6,157 bases of DNA, taken from the NCBI GenBank assembly GCA_019347775.1, contig JAHWKP010000102.1:1-6157 (forward strand), given 5' to 3'. The notes beneath the pieces are model-generated. The model saw only the letters and a program-made list of their open reading frames with translations. It made no database searches and was not told where the DNA came from. A program made the translations under genes and the position numbers. The stretch comes from Actinomycetota bacterium. Its GTDB lineage: Bacteria; Actinomycetota; Acidimicrobiia; Acidimicrobiales; JAHWKP01. Positions 4,318 to 6,157 of the stretch are shown one piece after another. Within the stretch, counting starts at the first letter, position 1. The number at the start of each line of letters is the position of its first letter.

Positions 4318-6157
4318 GTGGCGGCGCGGCCATGGCTTATGAGGACCTATTCGGGGCATTCGTCGCCGGCGCTTTCCAACGTCCTCTATCGCAAGAACCT
4401 GGAGAAGGGCCAGACGGGGCTGTCGATCGCCTTCGACCTGCCGACCCAGCTCGGCTACGACCCTGACGCACCGGAGGCGGTAGGCGAGGTCGGCAAGGTC
4501 GGCGTGCCGATCGCCCACGTGGGCGACATGGCCAAGCTGCTGGACGGCATCGACGTGGCCTCGATGAACACGTCGATGACCATCAACGCCACCGCACCCT
4601 GGCTCTTCGGGCTCTACGTGGCCAATGCCGAGGACCGCGGCATCGACTCCTCCGCTCTGGCGGGCACCACCCAGAACGACATCGTGAAGGAGTTCCTGGC
4701 ACGCGGCACCTACATCTTCCCGCCGGACGCCAGCCGGCGTCTGACCGTGGACCTCGTCGCTCACACCGTTCGCCACGTGCCGAAGTGGAATCCGATCAAT
4801 GTGTGCAGCTACCACCTCCAAGAGGCTGGAGCTACGCCGACCCAGGAGCTGGCCTACGCCCTGGCCACGGCGGTTGGCGTGCTCGATGCGGTGCGTGACT
4901 CGGGACAGGTCCCGCCCGAGGAGATGCCCGGAGTCGTCGGGCGGCTGTCTTTCTTCGTCAACTCAGGCATTCGGTTCGTGGAGCAGACCTGCAAGATGCG
5001 GGCCTTCGTTCGCATGTGGGATCGCATCTGCTCGGAGCGTTACGGCGTCGAGGATCCGAAGCTGCGGCGCTTCCGCTACGGCGTCCAGGTCAATTCCCTG
5101 GGGCTGACCGAAGCCCAGCCGGAGAACAATGTTCAGCGCATCGTGCTGGAGACGCTCGGGGTCACGCTCTCTGCGGACGCCCGGGCCCGCGCCATCCAGC
5201 TGCCGGCCTGGAATGAGGCCCTCGGCCTGCCGCGGCCCTGGGACCAGCAGTGGTCGCTGCGCATCCAGCAGGTGCTGGCCTACGAGACCGACCTGTTGGA
5301 GTACGACGATGTGCTGCACGGGTCCCACGTCGTGGAGAGGATCACGTCGGAACTCGAGGACTCGGCCCAGGCGGAACTGGATGAGATCCTCGGCAAGGGC
5401 GGCGTGTTCGAGTGCCTCGACGAGATCAAGTCCCGTTTGGTGCTGAGCCTGGCCGAGCGCACGGCCGCCATCGAGCGCGGCGATCTCAAGGTCGTCGGCG
5501 TGAACTGTGAGACGGCGACGGAGACGTCTCCGCTTTCGACTGGAGAGGACACGATCCTGCGCGTCGACCCGACGGTCGAGGCCGAGATGAGAGCCGATGT
5601 GGCCGCCTGGCGGGAGCGCCGCGACGCTCCCAGGGTCGAGGCGGCCCTGGAAGAGCTGCGGGCGGCCGCGTCGGGCACCGACAACATCCTGCCCGCCACC
5701 ATCCGGCTGGCCCATGCAGGCGGCACGACCGGCGAGTGGGGCGGCGCGCTGAGAGAAGTCTTCGGTGAGTACCGGGCACCGACGGGTGTGCGGGGAGGAG
5801 TGGGGAACCGGGGCGAAGTGATCACCGCAGTCGCGGTGCGGTCGGCGGCGTTGGCCGGCGGTCCGCCGAGGTTGGTGGTCGCCAAGCCCGGCCTCGACGG
5901 CCACTCCAACGGCGCCGAACAGGTCGCGGTGGCGGCGCGCGACGCGGGCTTCGAGGTCGTCTACCAGGGCATCCGCCAGTCACCCGCGCAGAGCGCGGCC
6001 GTCGCGGCGCAGGAGGACCCCGACGTGATCGGTCTGTCGATCCTGTCGGGCAGCCATCTCGAACTGATACCGGATGTAGTACGCCGGGTCCGAGCCGCGG
6101 GAATAGCCGCTCCGGTCGTGGTCGGCGGCATCATCCCCGAGTCCGACGTTGCCCCCC
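4318..6157 (+). CDS. meaA: Ethylmalonyl-CoA mutase / MeaA-type adenosylcobalamin-dependent acyl-CoA mutase, 3' end missing
   Basis: This B12 enzyme should rearrange (2R)-ethylmalonyl-CoA to (2S)-methylsuccinyl-CoA in the ethylmalonyl-CoA pathway. The frame is open to the right edge: 613 residues are visible, and MeaA proteins run to roughly 650-690, so only the tail is missing. The start is GTG 4318, with GGGAG six bases upstream. The catalytic barrel begins RPWLMRTYSGHS (4-15) and has GLSIAFDLPTQLGYD (34-48), MNTSMTINATAPW, TTQNDIVKEFLARGTYIFPP (to 136) and SYHLQEAG with H166. MeaA-type signatures, unlike classical methylmalonyl-CoA mutase, are QVNSLGLTEAQPENN (257-271) and LGLPRPWDQQW (302-312). 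A linker with VVGVN (392-396) leads to the fused cobalamin domain with DGHSNG (H529, lower cobalt ligand), SIL at 574-576 and GG at 603-604. A relaxed methylmalonyl- or isobutyryl-type specificity cannot be excluded. Confidence 0.93.
   Translation, partial: MAARPWLMRTYSGHSSPALSNVLYRKNLEKGQTGLSIAFDLPTQLGYDPDAPEAVGEVGKVGVPIAHVGDMAKLLDGIDVASMNTSMTINATAPWLFGLYVANAEDRGIDSSALAGTTQNDIVKEFLARGTYIFPPDASRRLTVDLVAHTVRHVPKWNPINVCSYHLQEAGATPTQELAYALATAVGVLDAVRDSGQVPPEEMPGVVGRLSFFVNSGIRFVEQTCKMRAFVRMWDRICSERYGVEDPKLRRFRYGVQVNSLGLTEAQPENNVQRIVLETLGVTLSADARARAIQLPAWNEALGLPRPWDQQWSLRIQQVLAYETDLLEYDDVLHGSHVVERITSELEDSAQAELDEILGKGGVFECLDEIKSRLVLSLAERTAAIERGDLKVVGVNCETATETSPLSTGEDTILRVDPTVEAEMRADVAAWRERRDAPRVEAALEELRAAASGTDNILPATIRLAHAGGTTGEWGGALREVFGEYRAPTGVRGGVGNRGEVITAVAVRSAALAGGPPRLVVAKPGLDGHSNGAEQVAVAARDAGFEVVYQGIRQSPAQSAAVAAQEDPDVIGLSILSGSHLELIPDVVRRVRAAGIAAPVVVGGIIPESDVAP

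Noticed and set aside
4332..4341. ATG 4332 or ATG 4339 as start of the mutase
   Set aside because: ATG 4332 is out of frame. ATG 4339 is in frame but would cut off the conserved RPW segment and lacks a ribosome site, whereas GTG 4318 has GGGAG six bases upstream.
3401..4821. Long minus-strand open frames of 310 and 455 codons opposite the dehydrogenase and mutase genes
   Set aside because: The plus strand encodes clearly recognisable enzymes with intact motifs. The antisense frames show low-complexity Arg/Ser/His-rich protein, as expected from GC-rich shadow frames, and no family is recognisable.
4963..5909. Minus-strand frames of 209 and 313 codons opposite the mutase
   Set aside because: They are shadows of the meaA reading frame, with no ribosome site and no recognisable domain.

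Overview
This 6.2 kb window is dense with genes and GC-rich (clearly above 60% by eye), and almost every third codon position is G or C. The gene set suggests an actinobacterium: adjacent lysC and asd, a membrane-anchored cyclophilin with an Arg/Glu-rich N-terminus, a FadB2-like 3-hydroxyacyl-CoA dehydrogenase, a MeaA-type B12 mutase, GTG starts, and several genes without a Shine-Dalgarno site. An Acidimicrobiia-like member would fit, but the lineage is an inference. No mobile element, CRISPR array, tRNA or rRNA is visible, and no stretch over 45 bp lies outside a gene.

Layout: (1) 2-322 (+) is the C-terminal part of an AlkA-type DNA-3-methyladenine glycosylase, cut by the window start. (2) 319-1368 (-) is asd and 1379-2608 (-) is lysC. 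They form a lysC-asd operon for the first two steps of the aspartate pathway (Lys, Thr, Met, diaminopimelate). lysC appears to contain an in-frame internal start at 1873 that would yield a separate regulatory beta subunit. (3) 2609-2643 is a very short divergent control region with two TAnnnT -10-like boxes, two interleaved inverted repeats and no usable Shine-Dalgarno sites. (4) 2644-3417 (+) is a membrane-anchored cyclophilin-type peptidyl-prolyl isomerase. (5) 3461-4315 (+) is a 3-hydroxybutyryl-CoA dehydrogenase, followed after 2 bp by 4318-6157 (+), a MeaA/ethylmalonyl-CoA mutase that runs off the right edge.

The last two genes point to the ethylmalonyl-CoA pathway. The dehydrogenase would interconvert acetoacetyl-CoA and 3-hydroxybutyryl-CoA at the entry. 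The mutase would convert ethylmalonyl-CoA to methylsuccinyl-CoA further down. The crotonyl-CoA carboxylase/reductase that links them is not between the two genes and would be expected downstream or elsewhere. The window is mainly conserved primary metabolism. I did not find a wholly new system; the most interesting points are regulatory (the divergent promoter knot, the internal lysC start, the hairpin before the dehydrogenase) and small active-site variations.
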